From Candidatus Aalborgicola danicus (lineage in GTDB: Bacteria > Pseudomonadota > Gammaproteobacteria > Burkholderiales > Burkholderiaceae_C), in the NCBI GenBank assembly GCA_016703945.1, contig JADJBC010000016.1, forward strand, positions 62,001 to 126,000: a stretch of DNA of 64,000 bases, read 5' to 3'. The notes beneath the pieces were generated by a model that was not told the DNA's origin, ran no database searches, and saw only the letters and a program-made list of their open reading frames with translations. The translations under genes were made by a program, and so were the position numbers. Positions 24,473 to 32,389 of this stretch are shown one piece after another (positions within the stretch are counted from its first letter, which is position 1; each line of letters opens with the position of its first letter).

Positions 24473-26326
24473 ATGTCTTGGGCTGGAAAAATCCTCCGCG
24501 TTAACTTGACCGCGGGTACCGTCAAGTCTGAACCCCTCAACATGGACTGGGCACGCGACTACATTGGTTCGCGCGGCCTGGGCACCAAGTACCTGGTCGA
24601 AGAAGTCGATGCCACGGTGGACCCGCTGTCCGCCGACAACAAAATCATCTGGGCCACCGGCCCGCTGACCGGCACCATGGCCTCCACGGGCGGCCGTTAC
24701 ACCGTCATCACCAAGGGGCCACTGACCGGCGCCATTGCCTGCTCCAACTCGGGCGGCTACTGGGGCGCCGAGTTCAAGATGGCCGGCTGGGACATGGTCA
24801 TTTTTGAGGGCAAATCACCCAAGCCGGTCTTCCTGTATGTCAACGATGACCTGGCTGAACTGCGCGATGCCGCGCACCTGTGGGGCAAGAGCGTGTGGGA
24901 AACCGAGGAAACCATCAAGAAAGGTTTGCAAGACCCGCTGACCCGTGTCTCCAGCATCGGCAAGGCCGGTGAAAACGGCGTGTTGTTTGCCGCCGTGGTC
25001 AACGATCTGCACCGTGCCGCTGGGCGCTCGGGCGTGGGCGCGGTCATGGGCAGCAAAAACCTCAAGGCGATTGCCGTGCGCGGCACCAAGGGCGTGGGTA
25101 ATATCCGTGATCCGAAAGCCTTCATGGCCGCCGTCAAGGCCGGCAAAAAGGTGCTGGCCGAAAACGGCGTCACCGGCACTGGCCTGCCCGCCATGGGCAC
25201 CCAGGTGCTGATGAGCGTGATCAATGAAGTGGGTGCCTTGCCCACCCGCAACCACCGCGACAACCAGTTCGAAGGCGCCAAAGACATCGGTGCCGAAGCC
25301 ATGGCCACGCCACGCAAGACCGACGGCAAGAAGCAACTGGTCACCAACCAGGCCTGCTTTGGCTGCACCATTGCGTGTGGGCGCATCAGCAAGATGGACG
25401 AAAACCACTTCACCATTGTTAACAAGCCACAGTACCGGGGCGCCAATGGCGGTCTGGAATACGAAGCAGCCTGGGCGCTGGGTGCGGCCAATGGCGTCAA
25501 CGACTTGGAAGCGCTGCAATACGCCAACCTGTTGTGCAACGAAGAAGGCATTGACCCCATCACCTTTGGCGCCACCGTGGGCGCGGTCATGGAGCTGTAC
25601 GAGATGGGCGTGCTGACCAAGGAGCAGATTGGCATCGACGCCAAGTTTGGCTCGGCGCAGACGCTGGCCTTTTTGACTGAAGAAACCATCTACGGCAGGG
25701 GCTTTGGCAAGGAAATCGGCCAAGGTTCCAAGCGCCTGACTGCCAAATACGGTCACCCCGAACTGAGCATGTCGTCCAAGGGGCTGGAGTTTCCGGCCTA
25801 CGACGGTCGCGCCATCCAGGGGATTGGCCTGGCCTACGCCACGTCCAATCGCGGCGGCTGCCACCTGCGCGGCTACACCATCGCGTCGGAGGTGCTGGGC
25901 ATTCCGGTCAAGACCGATCCGCTGGAGTCCGAAGGCAAGCCCGATCTGGTCAAGGCCTTCCAGGATGCCACCGCCGCGTTTGACTCGTCCGGCCTGTGCA
26001 TCTTCACCACCTTTGCCTGGGGCTTGCAAGACCTGTCGCCGCAAATGCAGGGCGCCTGCAACGAGGACTACACCATCGAAGAACTGGCCAAGATTGGTGA
26101 GCGCATCTGGAACATGGAACGCGAGTTCAACAACCGTGCCGGCTTCACCAACAAGGACGACAGCCTGCCCGAGCGTCTGACCAGCGTCGAAGGCGCCTGC
26201 AAGACCGGCCCCGCCAAGGGCAAGTTCAACGAGCTGGCTACCATGCTGCCCAAGTACTACGCCGCCCGCGGCTGGGACCCCGAAGGCCGTCCCACCGCCG
26301 CGACGAAAGAGCGTTTGGGCCTCTAG
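24473..26326 (+). CDS. aorB: Tungsten-containing aldehyde:ferredoxin oxidoreductase (AorB-type)
   Basis: 617 residues. The N-terminal pterin-binding domain begins GKILRVNLTAGTVK, with IGSRGLGTKYL, ATGPLTGT and GGRYTVITKGPLTG, all typical of the AOR family. The [4Fe-4S] cluster is bound by C295, C298 and C302 (ACFGCTIACGR) and by C509 (SSGLCIFTTF). It oxidises aldehydes to acids with a W-bis-pterin cofactor, or runs in reverse with low-potential electrons. The ATG at 24473 has AGGAGAAA upstream; an earlier in-frame start at 24455 is less likely. A hairpin with a T-rich tract lies between this gene and the FAD subunit. Confidence 0.92.
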   Translation: MSWAGKILRVNLTAGTVKSEPLNMDWARDYIGSRGLGTKYLVEEVDATVDPLSADNKIIWATGPLTGTMASTGGRYTVITKGPLTGAIACSNSGGYWGAEFKMAGWDMVIFEGKSPKPVFLYVNDDLAELRDAAHLWGKSVWETEETIKKGLQDPLTRVSSIGKAGENGVLFAAVVNDLHRAAGRSGVGAVMGSKNLKAIAVRGTKGVGNIRDPKAFMAAVKAGKKVLAENGVTGTGLPAMGTQVLMSVINEVGALPTRNHRDNQFEGAKDIGAEAMATPRKTDGKKQLVTNQACFGCTIACGRISKMDENHFTIVNKPQYRGANGGLEYEAAWALGAANGVNDLEALQYANLLCNEEGIDPITFGATVGAVMELYEMGVLTKEQIGIDAKFGSAQTLAFLTEETIYGRGFGKEIGQGSKRLTAKYGHPELSMSSKGLEFPAYDGRAIQGIGLAYATSNRGGCHLRGYTIASEVLGIPVKTDPLESEGKPDLVKAFQDATAAFDSSGLCIFTTFAWGLQDLSPQMQGACNEDYTIEELAKIGERIWNMEREFNNRAGFTNKDDSLPERLTSVEGACKTGPAKGKFNELATMLPKYYAARGWDPEGRPTAATKERLGL

Positions 26327-26349
26327 TAGAGGCCGGAAGCAACGAAACA

Positions 26350-26375
26350 GCGGTCTCGATTGACCGCTTTCTTTT
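26350..26375 (+). terminator. Intra-operon hairpin between aorB and aorC
   Basis: GCGGTC (26350-26355) and GACCGC (26362-26367) form a 6-bp stem with a TCGATT loop, followed by TTTCTTTTT. It looks like a factor-independent terminator, but the FAD subunit gene starts only about 10 bp later. It may act as a partial terminator that lowers FAD subunit expression. Confidence 0.65.
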
Positions 26376-26385
26376 TGGAGTTGAA

Positions 26386-27681
26386 ATGACCCACCATGTC
26401 ATCCTAGGCGCCGGCCCCGCCGGCGTCATCGCCGCCGAGACCATCCGCAAACTCGCCCCCCAGGACACCATCACCCTCGTCGGCGATGAACCCGAGCCGC
26501 CGTACTCGCGCATGGCCATTCCCTACCTGCTGATGGGCAATGTGGACGAGAGCGGAACCTACCTGCGCAAGAGTCCCACCCACTTCGAAGACCTGAAGAT
26601 AAATGTGGTGCGAGCCCTCGTGGAATCTGTGCAAGCAGCTACTAAAATAGTAGCGCTCAAGGGTGGAGCAACGCTTTCCTATGACACCTTGCTGGTCGCC
26701 ACCGGCTCCCACCCGGTGAGCCCGCCCATTCCTGGCATCCAATCTGAGGGCGTGCACACCTGCTGGACACTGGCCGACGCGCGTGCCATCGCGGAACGCG
26801 CCAAGCCCGGCGCGCGGGTGCTGCAGCTCGGCGCTGGTTTCATCGGCTGCATCATCATGGAATCGCTGGCCTCGCGGGGCGTGAAGCTGAGCGTGGTCGA
26901 GATGGGCGACCGCATGGTGCCGCGCATGATGGGCCCCACGGCAGGCGGCATGATCCGCGACTGGTGCGAGGCCAAGGGCGTTGAAGTCTTCACCGGCACC
27001 AAAGTCGAATCCATCGAGCCCGGCACCCCATTGACCGTGAAACTGTCCAATGGCACCAGCATGCTGGCCGACCTGGTCATCAGCGCTGCGGGCGTACGAC
27101 CGGCCATCGGTTTTCTGGAACACTCCGGCATCACCTGCCTGCTGGGCGTGTTGACCGACGAACACCTGCAAACCAACGTGCCCGGCGTGTTTGCCGCTGG
27201 TGACTGCGCCGAAGCCTTTGACAAAGTGTCAGGCAAAACCATGGTCAGCGCCATCCAGCCCAACGCCGCCGAACAGGCGCGCATCGCTGCCGCCAACATG
27301 GTTTCCTATGCACGCGGTCAACCCGCGCAGGCCGACCTCAGTGGCGTGACGCAAATCAACGTGCTCGACACCCTGGGCCTGATCTCGGCCAGCTTTGGCG
27401 ACTGGGCTGGAACGCCGACCTGCGACCATGTGGAGCTGACCGACAAGGCGTCGGGGCGCCACCTGAGCCTTCGCTTTCAGGACGATGTGATGGTGGGCTG
27501 CAACGCCGTCGGTTGGACCGAGCACATCGGCGTGATGCGCGGCCTGGTCGAAGGCCAGATCAAGCTGGGTGTGTGGAAAGACAAGCTGATGCAAGACCCC
27601 ACCCGCCTGGTGCAGGCCTACCAGGCCTCGGCGCTGGGGCAAGACGATTGGTCGGGCGGCAAAACCGGGCGCAAGCGCTAG
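26386..27681 (+). CDS. aorC: FAD/NAD-linked subunit of the aldehyde oxidoreductase (AorC-type)
   Basis: 431 residues of the pyridine nucleotide-disulfide oxidoreductase fold. FAD motif VILGAGPAGVIAAE, LLVATGSHP, NAD-binding RVLQLGAGFIGCIIMES, and the second FAD motif GVFAAGDCAEA. It would transfer electrons from the ferredoxin subunit to NAD+. The segment RALVESVQAATKIVAL is encoded by an R1 repeat (26612-26654) read in frame. It starts 59 bp after aorB with a TTGGAG ribosome binding site. A paralogue is convergent at 28282-29517. Confidence 0.87.
   Translation: MTHHVILGAGPAGVIAAETIRKLAPQDTITLVGDEPEPPYSRMAIPYLLMGNVDESGTYLRKSPTHFEDLKINVVRALVESVQAATKIVALKGGATLSYDTLLVATGSHPVSPPIPGIQSEGVHTCWTLADARAIAERAKPGARVLQLGAGFIGCIIMESLASRGVKLSVVEMGDRMVPRMMGPTAGGMIRDWCEAKGVEVFTGTKVESIEPGTPLTVKLSNGTSMLADLVISAAGVRPAIGFLEHSGITCLLGVLTDEHLQTNVPGVFAAGDCAEAFDKVSGKTMVSAIQPNAAEQARIAAANMVSYARGQPAQADLSGVTQINVLDTLGLISASFGDWAGTPTCDHVELTDKASGRHLSLRFQDDVMVGCNAVGWTEHIGVMRGLVEGQIKLGVWKDKLMQDPTRLVQAYQASALGQDDWSGGKTGRKR
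26612..26654 (+). repeat. R1 repeat inside the aorC coding region
   Basis: GAGCCCTCGTGGAATCTG, GCAAGCAGCTACTAAAAT and AGTAGC match the R1 core nearly perfectly. It is read without a stop and encodes about fourteen residues at a position where related FAD proteins have a variable strand-loop. Confidence 0.8.
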
Positions 27682-27695
27682 AGAATTACCTCGGC

Positions 27696-27950
27696 ATGAA
27701 CATCACCCTCAAACTCTTCGCCTCGCTCACCGACTACTTGCCGCCCGAGTCCAAGTACACCAACATCGTGGCGCTGGACATCGCCCCCGAAGTCACCATT
27801 GGCCAACTGGTGGAGCAGTACCGTTTGCCAGCCAAGCAGGTGCATTTGGTGCTGGTCAACGGCAGCTACATCGCGCCCGAGCACCGCGCCAGCAAAACCC
27901 TGGTGGAGGGCGATGTGCTGGCTATCTGGCCACCCATTGCCGGAGGCTGA
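27696..27950 (+). CDS. MoaD/ThiS-like sulfur carrier of the aldehyde oxidoreductase cluster
   Basis: 84 residues with the beta-grasp sequence ITLKLFASLTDYLPPE, LVLVNGSYIAPEH, TLVEGDVLAIWPPIAGG. The C-terminal GG is the thiocarboxylation site used by MoaD in pterin dithiolene formation. A dedicated MoaD-like protein in an AOR cluster suggests a role in making or tuning tungsten-pterin. The ATG at 27696 lies 14 bp after aorC. A TTG-started frame follows immediately. Confidence 0.82.
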   Translation: MNITLKLFASLTDYLPPESKYTNIVALDIAPEVTIGQLVEQYRLPAKQVHLVLVNGSYIAPEHRASKTLVEGDVLAIWPPIAGG

Positions 27951-27954
27951 GTTT

Positions 27955-28254
27955 TTGCAAGCATCCTACCCTGAGCGCTTTGAGCGCGAAATGGGCTGCA
28001 CCGAGACTGAGTGGCTGCGCTGGCTGCCCCGGGCGATGGGCGAGCACCACTGGAAACTACAAACCGGCACAGCGGGCGTGCGCATTGGCGACGGTGCGCT
28101 GGGCCTGAAGTGGCAGGTGACCGCGCCACGTGTCATTGGCCTGGTCAGCATCCCAGTTTTGAAAGTGAGCTTTCGCTTCGCCGGGTTGGACGATGCGCAG
28201 CGCTACACCTTTATGCAGCGCTTTGATTTGTACATGCAGCGTGGCGGCGGTTGA
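27955..28254 (+). CDS. Small conserved-looking protein of the aldehyde oxidoreductase operon
   Basis: About 99 residues from a TTG at 27955 with GGAGG nine bases upstream; there is no ATG near the start, which makes the gene easy to miss. Sequence blocks are YPERFEREMGCTETEWLRWL, HHWKLQTGTAGVRIGD, LKWQVTAPRVIGLVSIPVL and AQRYTFMQRFDLYMQRGGG. Alternating strands suggest a small alpha/beta fold. I do not recognise a family. Location 4 bp after the MoaD-like gene implies a role in enzyme maturation or assembly, by inference only. Confidence 0.65.
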   Translation: MQASYPERFEREMGCTETEWLRWLPRAMGEHHWKLQTGTAGVRIGDGALGLKWQVTAPRVIGLVSIPVLKVSFRFAGLDDAQRYTFMQRFDLYMQRGGG

Positions 28255-28281
28255 AAGCTTGGCACGCAACCTGCCGTCGCG

Positions 28282-29517
28282 TCACCCATTGTTCAGGTCC
28301 ACAAACGCATCCATCACCAAATGCGGGTTCTTCATCAACTCGTCCTTCCAAGCCCCCAGGTGGCGGTGTGACTGGATCAGACCGCGGATCGCGCCCACGT
28401 GGTGCGGGTGGCCGATGGTGATGGCGCCGATCAACTGGTCACCATCGAAGCACAGGCGGGTGTAGATGAAGTTGGTTTCGTCCACCACTTCGGTGTGGTC
28501 GCCGCCCGGGATGCCATCCCACAGCCCAAAGGTGTGGGAGATCAGGCCCACCGTGTCCAGCACATTCATGCTCAGGCTGCCACGGTAGGGCACGTCCTTG
28601 CCCAGCATGTTCAGCGCCGCGATGCGACCATGCTCGGTGGCGGTGGGCTGCAAGGCGTGCACCACCCACTCGCCGGTGGAGAAGTCTCGCCCCTGGGCCA
28701 CATCACCGGCGGCGTAAATGTGGGGCGCGGTGGTGCGCATGTGCGCGTCGATCACGACCCCGCTGCGAATCTCGGCGCCGGTGCCTTCAAGGAACGCCAC
28801 ATTCGGATGCACGCCGGTGGCCAGGATGATCAGGTCGGCATCGATGCTGCGCGTGTCCATGACCAGGCGCGGGCCCGCCTCGATACCCAGGGTTCGCCCG
28901 GTGGTGATGACCTCTACGCCGCGGCCCTCCAGCCAGCGCTGCAGCATGCCGCTGCCCACCGGCGTCATCATCGAGCGCAGTATCTGCCCCGAGCGCCCGG
29001 CCACCACCGACAGCTTGGCCCCGCTGTTGACCAGTGACTTCATGCACACACCCGCCACAAAACCCGCGCCCAACATGATCACACGGGCGCCGGGCTTGAG
29101 CTTGGCGGCGATCTGGTGCGCGTCTTCCAGCGTCCAACAGGTCACCGCGCCGGGCACATCGGTGCCAGGAATCGGCGGCAGCGACGGGGACGAGCCGGTA
29201 GCAACCAACAGCCGGTCGTAGGGGAGTTGCGTGCCGTCGTCCAGATCGACCTGGCCACCGTTGGCACCGGCATGCACCTTGAGTGCTTTGCCATGGAGGT
29301 AGCGAATGCCAAGCGCTTGCAGATGCTGGGGCGCGCGGCGCTGGTGGGCGCCCACATCGTCGATGGCGCCGTTGAGGATGTAGGGGATGGCCATGCGCGC
29401 ATAGGGCTCGCCGGGTTCGCCGCTGACCAGGGTGATGTTGGCCTCGGGGTCGTTTTCGCGCAAGGTTTCAACCGCGCGCACGCCGGCGGGGCCGGCACCG
29501 ATGATGACAAAGTTCAT
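28282..29517 (-). CDS. Second FAD-dependent oxidoreductase, paralogue of the AorC-type subunit
   Basis: 411 residues. FAD motif FVIIGAGPAGVRAVETL, LLVATGSSPSLPP, NAD-binding VIMLGAGFVAGVCMKSL, and HIYAAGDVAQG. The sequence matches the other FAD protein at equivalent positions (for example LNVLDTVGLIS against INVLDTLGLIS), so they share an origin. It is convergent to the operon and has no repeat insertion at the equivalent loop (KALKVHAGANGG). It may be an alternative electron-transfer partner for the AOR, or a separate NAD(P)H oxidoreductase. It ends 27 bp after the small protein gene. Confidence 0.85.
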   Translation of the reverse strand: MNFVIIGAGPAGVRAVETLRENDPEANITLVSGEPGEPYARMAIPYILNGAIDDVGAHQRRAPQHLQALGIRYLHGKALKVHAGANGGQVDLDDGTQLPYDRLLVATGSSPSLPPIPGTDVPGAVTCWTLEDAHQIAAKLKPGARVIMLGAGFVAGVCMKSLVNSGAKLSVVAGRSGQILRSMMTPVGSGMLQRWLEGRGVEVITTGRTLGIEAGPRLVMDTRSIDADLIILATGVHPNVAFLEGTGAEIRSGVVIDAHMRTTAPHIYAAGDVAQGRDFSTGEWVVHALQPTATEHGRIAALNMLGKDVPYRGSLSMNVLDTVGLISHTFGLWDGIPGGDHTEVVDETNFIYTRLCFDGDQLIGAITIGHPHHVGAIRGLIQSHRHLGAWKDELMKNPHLVMDAFVDLNNG

Positions 29518-29674
29518 GGCAGTTCACCCTGTTGTGCATCCGGTGTGGATGCGTGTTCATCTCGCTCGGCGCGCTTGGAGCTTTTCCTTGCCACCAGCTT
29601 GGCAGTGCGGCCGAATGACCTGGTGACAGTGTAGCGACGGAGGCAGATCGCGTCTTGCTGCCAGGTCAAGAAAA

Positions 29675-29692
29675 CGGGGGCAATCGCCCCCG
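29675..29692 (-). terminator. Terminator of the DsrE/rhodanese/cytochrome operon
   Basis: CGGGGGC and GCCCCCG form a 7-bp stem with a 4-nt loop. Read on the minus strand the stem is followed by TTTTCTT. It lies about 40 bp beyond the DsrE-like stop codon, so it ends the minus-strand operon that starts at the octaheme cytochrome. Confidence 0.75.
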
Positions 29693-29729
29693 CATTGCCG
29701 AGCCGGCCAATTGAAGGTGTGGCGTGCGC

Positions 29730-30152
29730 CTAGAACCCAAACGCCTTGACACCCGGCTTGAGCATGTAGGCGGCCACTTCGGGCGGTTTGGCCACTGTTA
29801 TGCCGTCTGTCAAATCCGTTGGCGTGCGGTCGGCATTGGGCAGGAACAGGGCGCACACCTCAACCGTGGCGCCGGCCTTCATCAAGCCCGCCAGCATTTG
29901 TTTGGGAGTCACATTGCGCGGCTTCAACGCTGCGGGCTCATACGTTTTGAGCGCCAGCTGGCCGGCGGGTCCGCACAGCAGAATGCGCACGGCTGCCTTT
30001 TGTTCCGCCATTTGTGTTGCCAGAACCATCGCCATGCCCTGGGACTGGTTGTCGGCGCTGGTGACATTGAAGAATGCCTCGGTGGACGTCTGTGCGAAGC
30101 TGCTCAATGACAGCGTCATGAGGGCGGCTAGGATGATCTTGGTGTGTTTCAT
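29730..30152 (-). CDS. Periplasmic DsrE-family protein
   Basis: 140 residues with a signal peptide (MKHTKIILAALMTLSLSSFA). The mature part has FFNVTSADNQSQGMAMVLATQ, VRILLCGPAGQLAL, VTPKQMLAGLMKAGATVEVCALFLP and PPEVAAYMLKPGVKAFGF, the order of strands and cysteines seen in DsrE/DsrF-like sulfur-handling proteins. Two Cys (LLCGP and EVCAL) are candidate sulfur carriers. The start at 30152 is chosen for the signal peptide. It is the last gene of the minus-strand sulfur operon, just downstream of the triple rhodanese. Confidence 0.77.
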   Translation of the reverse strand: MKHTKIILAALMTLSLSSFAQTSTEAFFNVTSADNQSQGMAMVLATQMAEQKAAVRILLCGPAGQLALKTYEPAALKPRNVTPKQMLAGLMKAGATVEVCALFLPNADRTPTDLTDGITVAKPPEVAAYMLKPGVKAFGF

Positions 30153-30180
30153 GGTGTTACCTTGGTGTGGGGGAGAGAAT

Positions 30181-31320
30181 TTATTTGCCTTTGATGGTGT
30201 AAGCACCATCCTTGGTCCATTTGATCTCCGAATCCAGAAACGCGGTCTTTAATTCCGGTTTGTAGAGTTTGACCATGTCATATGCCTCGCCACTGCGGCC
30301 ACCCGCTCCGCAGAAGAAGATGATGGGTTTGTCGGTTGGCAGCTTGTCCAGGCTTTTTTCAAGGCTGTTGATGGGCATGTTGATCGCGCCCTTGAAGCTG
30401 CCGGTTGCGAACTCCTGCGGCTCGCGCACGTCAATCAGGTGCACACTGGCCGGCGCTTCCTTGTAGATGCGCTCAAACGACGCAACGGTAATGGTGCCCG
30501 CGTCCTTGCCAGCCTCTATGGCGGGCGGTTTGGCGGTGGCGGCACTGGTTCCTGCGCCATAGGCCTTCTCCCAGGCTGGGTAGCCTTCAGGCACTACCTT
30601 GACGTTGCTGTAGCCCAGCTTGATGGCCTTCTGCGCCGAGTCATTGCTGAGTTTGCAACTCAGCCCTTCGCAGTAAAAGTACAGTGCGGCGGCCTTGTCG
30701 GCGGGCAACAGTTGAGCGGCCAGCTTGTCAAACTGCGAGTCGGGCAGGCTGATGGCGCCAGGGATATGGCCCAGGTCGTATTTGCGCTCCTTGGGACGGG
30801 AGTCGATCAACGTGATCGGGGTTTTCTCGTCCATCAATTTCTTGAGGTAGGGCACACTCACTGCGTGTAAATTGCCGCCTTTGATCCAGTCCGGAAAACC
30901 ATCCGCATACACCCGGATGTTGGTGTAGCCCAGCTTCTCGGCCTTGAAGGCGGAGTTGTGGCTCAGGATGCACTCCGGCCCGTCGCAGTAAAACACCAGC
31001 AGCGTGGCCTTGTCGGCTGGCAACAGGGTGGGTGCCAGCTTGTCAAATGCGGAGTCTGGAATGTTCACGGCCGTTGGAATGTGGCCCAGGTCATATTTGC
31101 GTGCAGCAGGGCGCGAGTCGATCAGCATGACGCCGGCGATTTGTGGCACGACGGCCTGCTGTTTGACAAAGTCCAGGTTCACTATTTTGGTGTACCAGCC
31201 GGCCCTGGCTTGGGTCGCGGGTGCGTCAGCGGCCAGCACAGGCATGCTGACCAGGCTGGCGCTTGCCATGCAAAACGAGGTCAGTAGGGCGGCAAAAAGG
31301 GGTGTTGGTTTAAAGCTCAT
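30181..31320 (-). CDS. Periplasmic triple-domain rhodanese
   Basis: 379 residues with a signal peptide ending PVLAAD, then three rhodanese domains. Domains 1 and 2 (about residues 55-150 and 155-250) are close relatives, each with LIDSRP, KYDLGHIP and an active Cys followed by a second Cys (VFYCDGPECILS and YFYCEGLSCKLS). Domain 3 (about 275-379) is the canonical type, with LIDVREPQEFATGSFKGAINMP and loop FFCGAGGRSG. The three persulfide sites suggest sulfur relay. The ATG at 31320 follows AAGGAG. It sits between a cytochrome c and the DsrE-like gene. Confidence 0.88.
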   Translation of the reverse strand: MSFKPTPLFAALLTSFCMASASLVSMPVLAADAPATQARAGWYTKIVNLDFVKQQAVVPQIAGVMLIDSRPAARKYDLGHIPTAVNIPDSAFDKLAPTLLPADKATLLVFYCDGPECILSHNSAFKAEKLGYTNIRVYADGFPDWIKGGNLHAVSVPYLKKLMDEKTPITLIDSRPKERKYDLGHIPGAISLPDSQFDKLAAQLLPADKAAALYFYCEGLSCKLSNDSAQKAIKLGYSNVKVVPEGYPAWEKAYGAGTSAATAKPPAIEAGKDAGTITVASFERIYKEAPASVHLIDVREPQEFATGSFKGAINMPINSLEKSLDKLPTDKPIIFFCGAGGRSGEAYDMVKLYKPELKTAFLDSEIKWTKDGAYTIKGK

Positions 31321-31364
31321 GTCTTGCTCCTTGAAGTGATGCGTTTGAACTGCGTGCTGGTGTT

Positions 31365-31757
31365 TCAACTGCAGGTGGCAGGTGAATCGCCGTCTTTGGC
31401 GCCTTTTTGCAGAAACGCCTTGATGTCATCCAGCAGGTCCTTGTCGGGGGTGTCCGCAAACTTTTCAGCGGCCTTGTTGGTGGCCTTGATGCTTGCGCGG
31501 TAGTCTTTGCTGACGTATTTGCTGACCGTGTCCTTGCCCTTGGCGTGTTTGTCCAGCAGCAAGTAGGTGTTCCACTCGGCCTTGGTCTTGGTGCTGGGGT
31601 TGATGGAGCCAATCGGCCCCGCCGTGTGGCAGGACGTGCAGACGCTGCGGTAGTAGACCCGTCCGCGCTTCCAGTCGGCGTCGTAGGCCTGGGCCGAGAA
31701 GGACGCGCCCAACAGGGCGACCAGGGCTGCAGTGGTGAGGAAATTGGTGTGTGTCAT
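31365..31757 (-). CDS. Periplasmic monohaem cytochrome c
   Basis: 130 residues: signal peptide MTHTNFLTTAALVALLGASFSAQA, then a single haem motif CTSCH in YYRSVCTSCHTAGPIG. No distal Met in the usual position is obvious; KDLLDDIKAFLQKG is the typical C-terminal helix. Two further Cys are absent except one in the last residues (PATCS). The start at 31757 is set by the signal peptide and a GGAG-type site. It is encoded between the cytochrome b and the triple rhodanese, so it could link them electronically. Confidence 0.85.
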   Translation of the reverse strand: MTHTNFLTTAALVALLGASFSAQAYDADWKRGRVYYRSVCTSCHTAGPIGSINPSTKTKAEWNTYLLLDKHAKGKDTVSKYVSKDYRASIKATNKAAEKFADTPDKDLLDDIKAFLQKGAKDGDSPATCS

Positions 31758-31783
31758 GGTACTTCTCCTAGAAAAATGTGAAC

Positions 31784-32380
31784 CTATTCGAGTTCTTCCC
31801 AACCGGTCACCATCGCCTTGAGCTGGGAGGTGGGTTTGTGGCCGGTGGTGATCAGGTACAGGTGGGAAATCAGAAACGCCAGCATCAGGAAGGCGCCGAT
31901 GGTGTGTGCCGTGGCCACCCACTCCAGTTGCAGCGCGCTCAATCCCCAGGCGGCCCAGTCGGCGTAAAACAGATACAGCCAGCCGCTGGCCCACAGCAGC
32001 GGGTTCAGCAGGGTCAGGATCGCCAGGTAGGTCAGACGCTGCAGCGGGTTGTGCTTTTGCTGCGAGGTCTGCCTGAAAGGGTGTGGCTCGTGTTTGAAGA
32101 TGCCGACGCTGTAGTACCGCATGATGGCCAGCACCTTGTCGGTGGTTGGGATGTACTGGCGCCACTCACCGGTGGTGACATGCCAGAAGATGGCAAACAC
32201 CCACAGAGCGACCAGCGACCACGCCGCAATGGTGTGGAAATTGACCGCCCGTTCGAAGCCAAAGTTGGCATAGGTGCCATGGATCTCGAAGCCGGTGAGC
32301 ATCATGAAGATGATCAAAGCCGCCTGCGTCCAGTGCCAGAAGCGCTCGAAACCTTTAAAGAGATACACACGTTCAGTCAT
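31784..32380 (-). CDS. Di-haem cytochrome b membrane subunit
   Basis: 198 residues, four predicted helices (WTQAALIIFMMLTGFEIHG, IAAWSLVALWVFAIFWHV, LTYLAILTLLNPLLWASGW and TIGAFLMLAFLISHLYLI). Candidate haem ligands are the His of RFWHWTQ, VNFHTIAAW, IFWHVTTG, ATAHTIGA and ISHLYL, as in the cytochrome b561/FdnI-like family. It would link the quinone pool to the periplasmic octaheme cytochrome encoded just upstream (10-bp gap) and so form a membrane-anchored reductase. It belongs to the FNR-site-controlled operon. Confidence 0.87.
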   Translation of the reverse strand: MTERVYLFKGFERFWHWTQAALIIFMMLTGFEIHGTYANFGFERAVNFHTIAAWSLVALWVFAIFWHVTTGEWRQYIPTTDKVLAIMRYYSVGIFKHEPHPFRQTSQQKHNPLQRLTYLAILTLLNPLLWASGWLYLFYADWAAWGLSALQLEWVATAHTIGAFLMLAFLISHLYLITTGHKPTSQLKAMVTGWEELE

Positions 32381-32389
32381 TTCTTTCTC

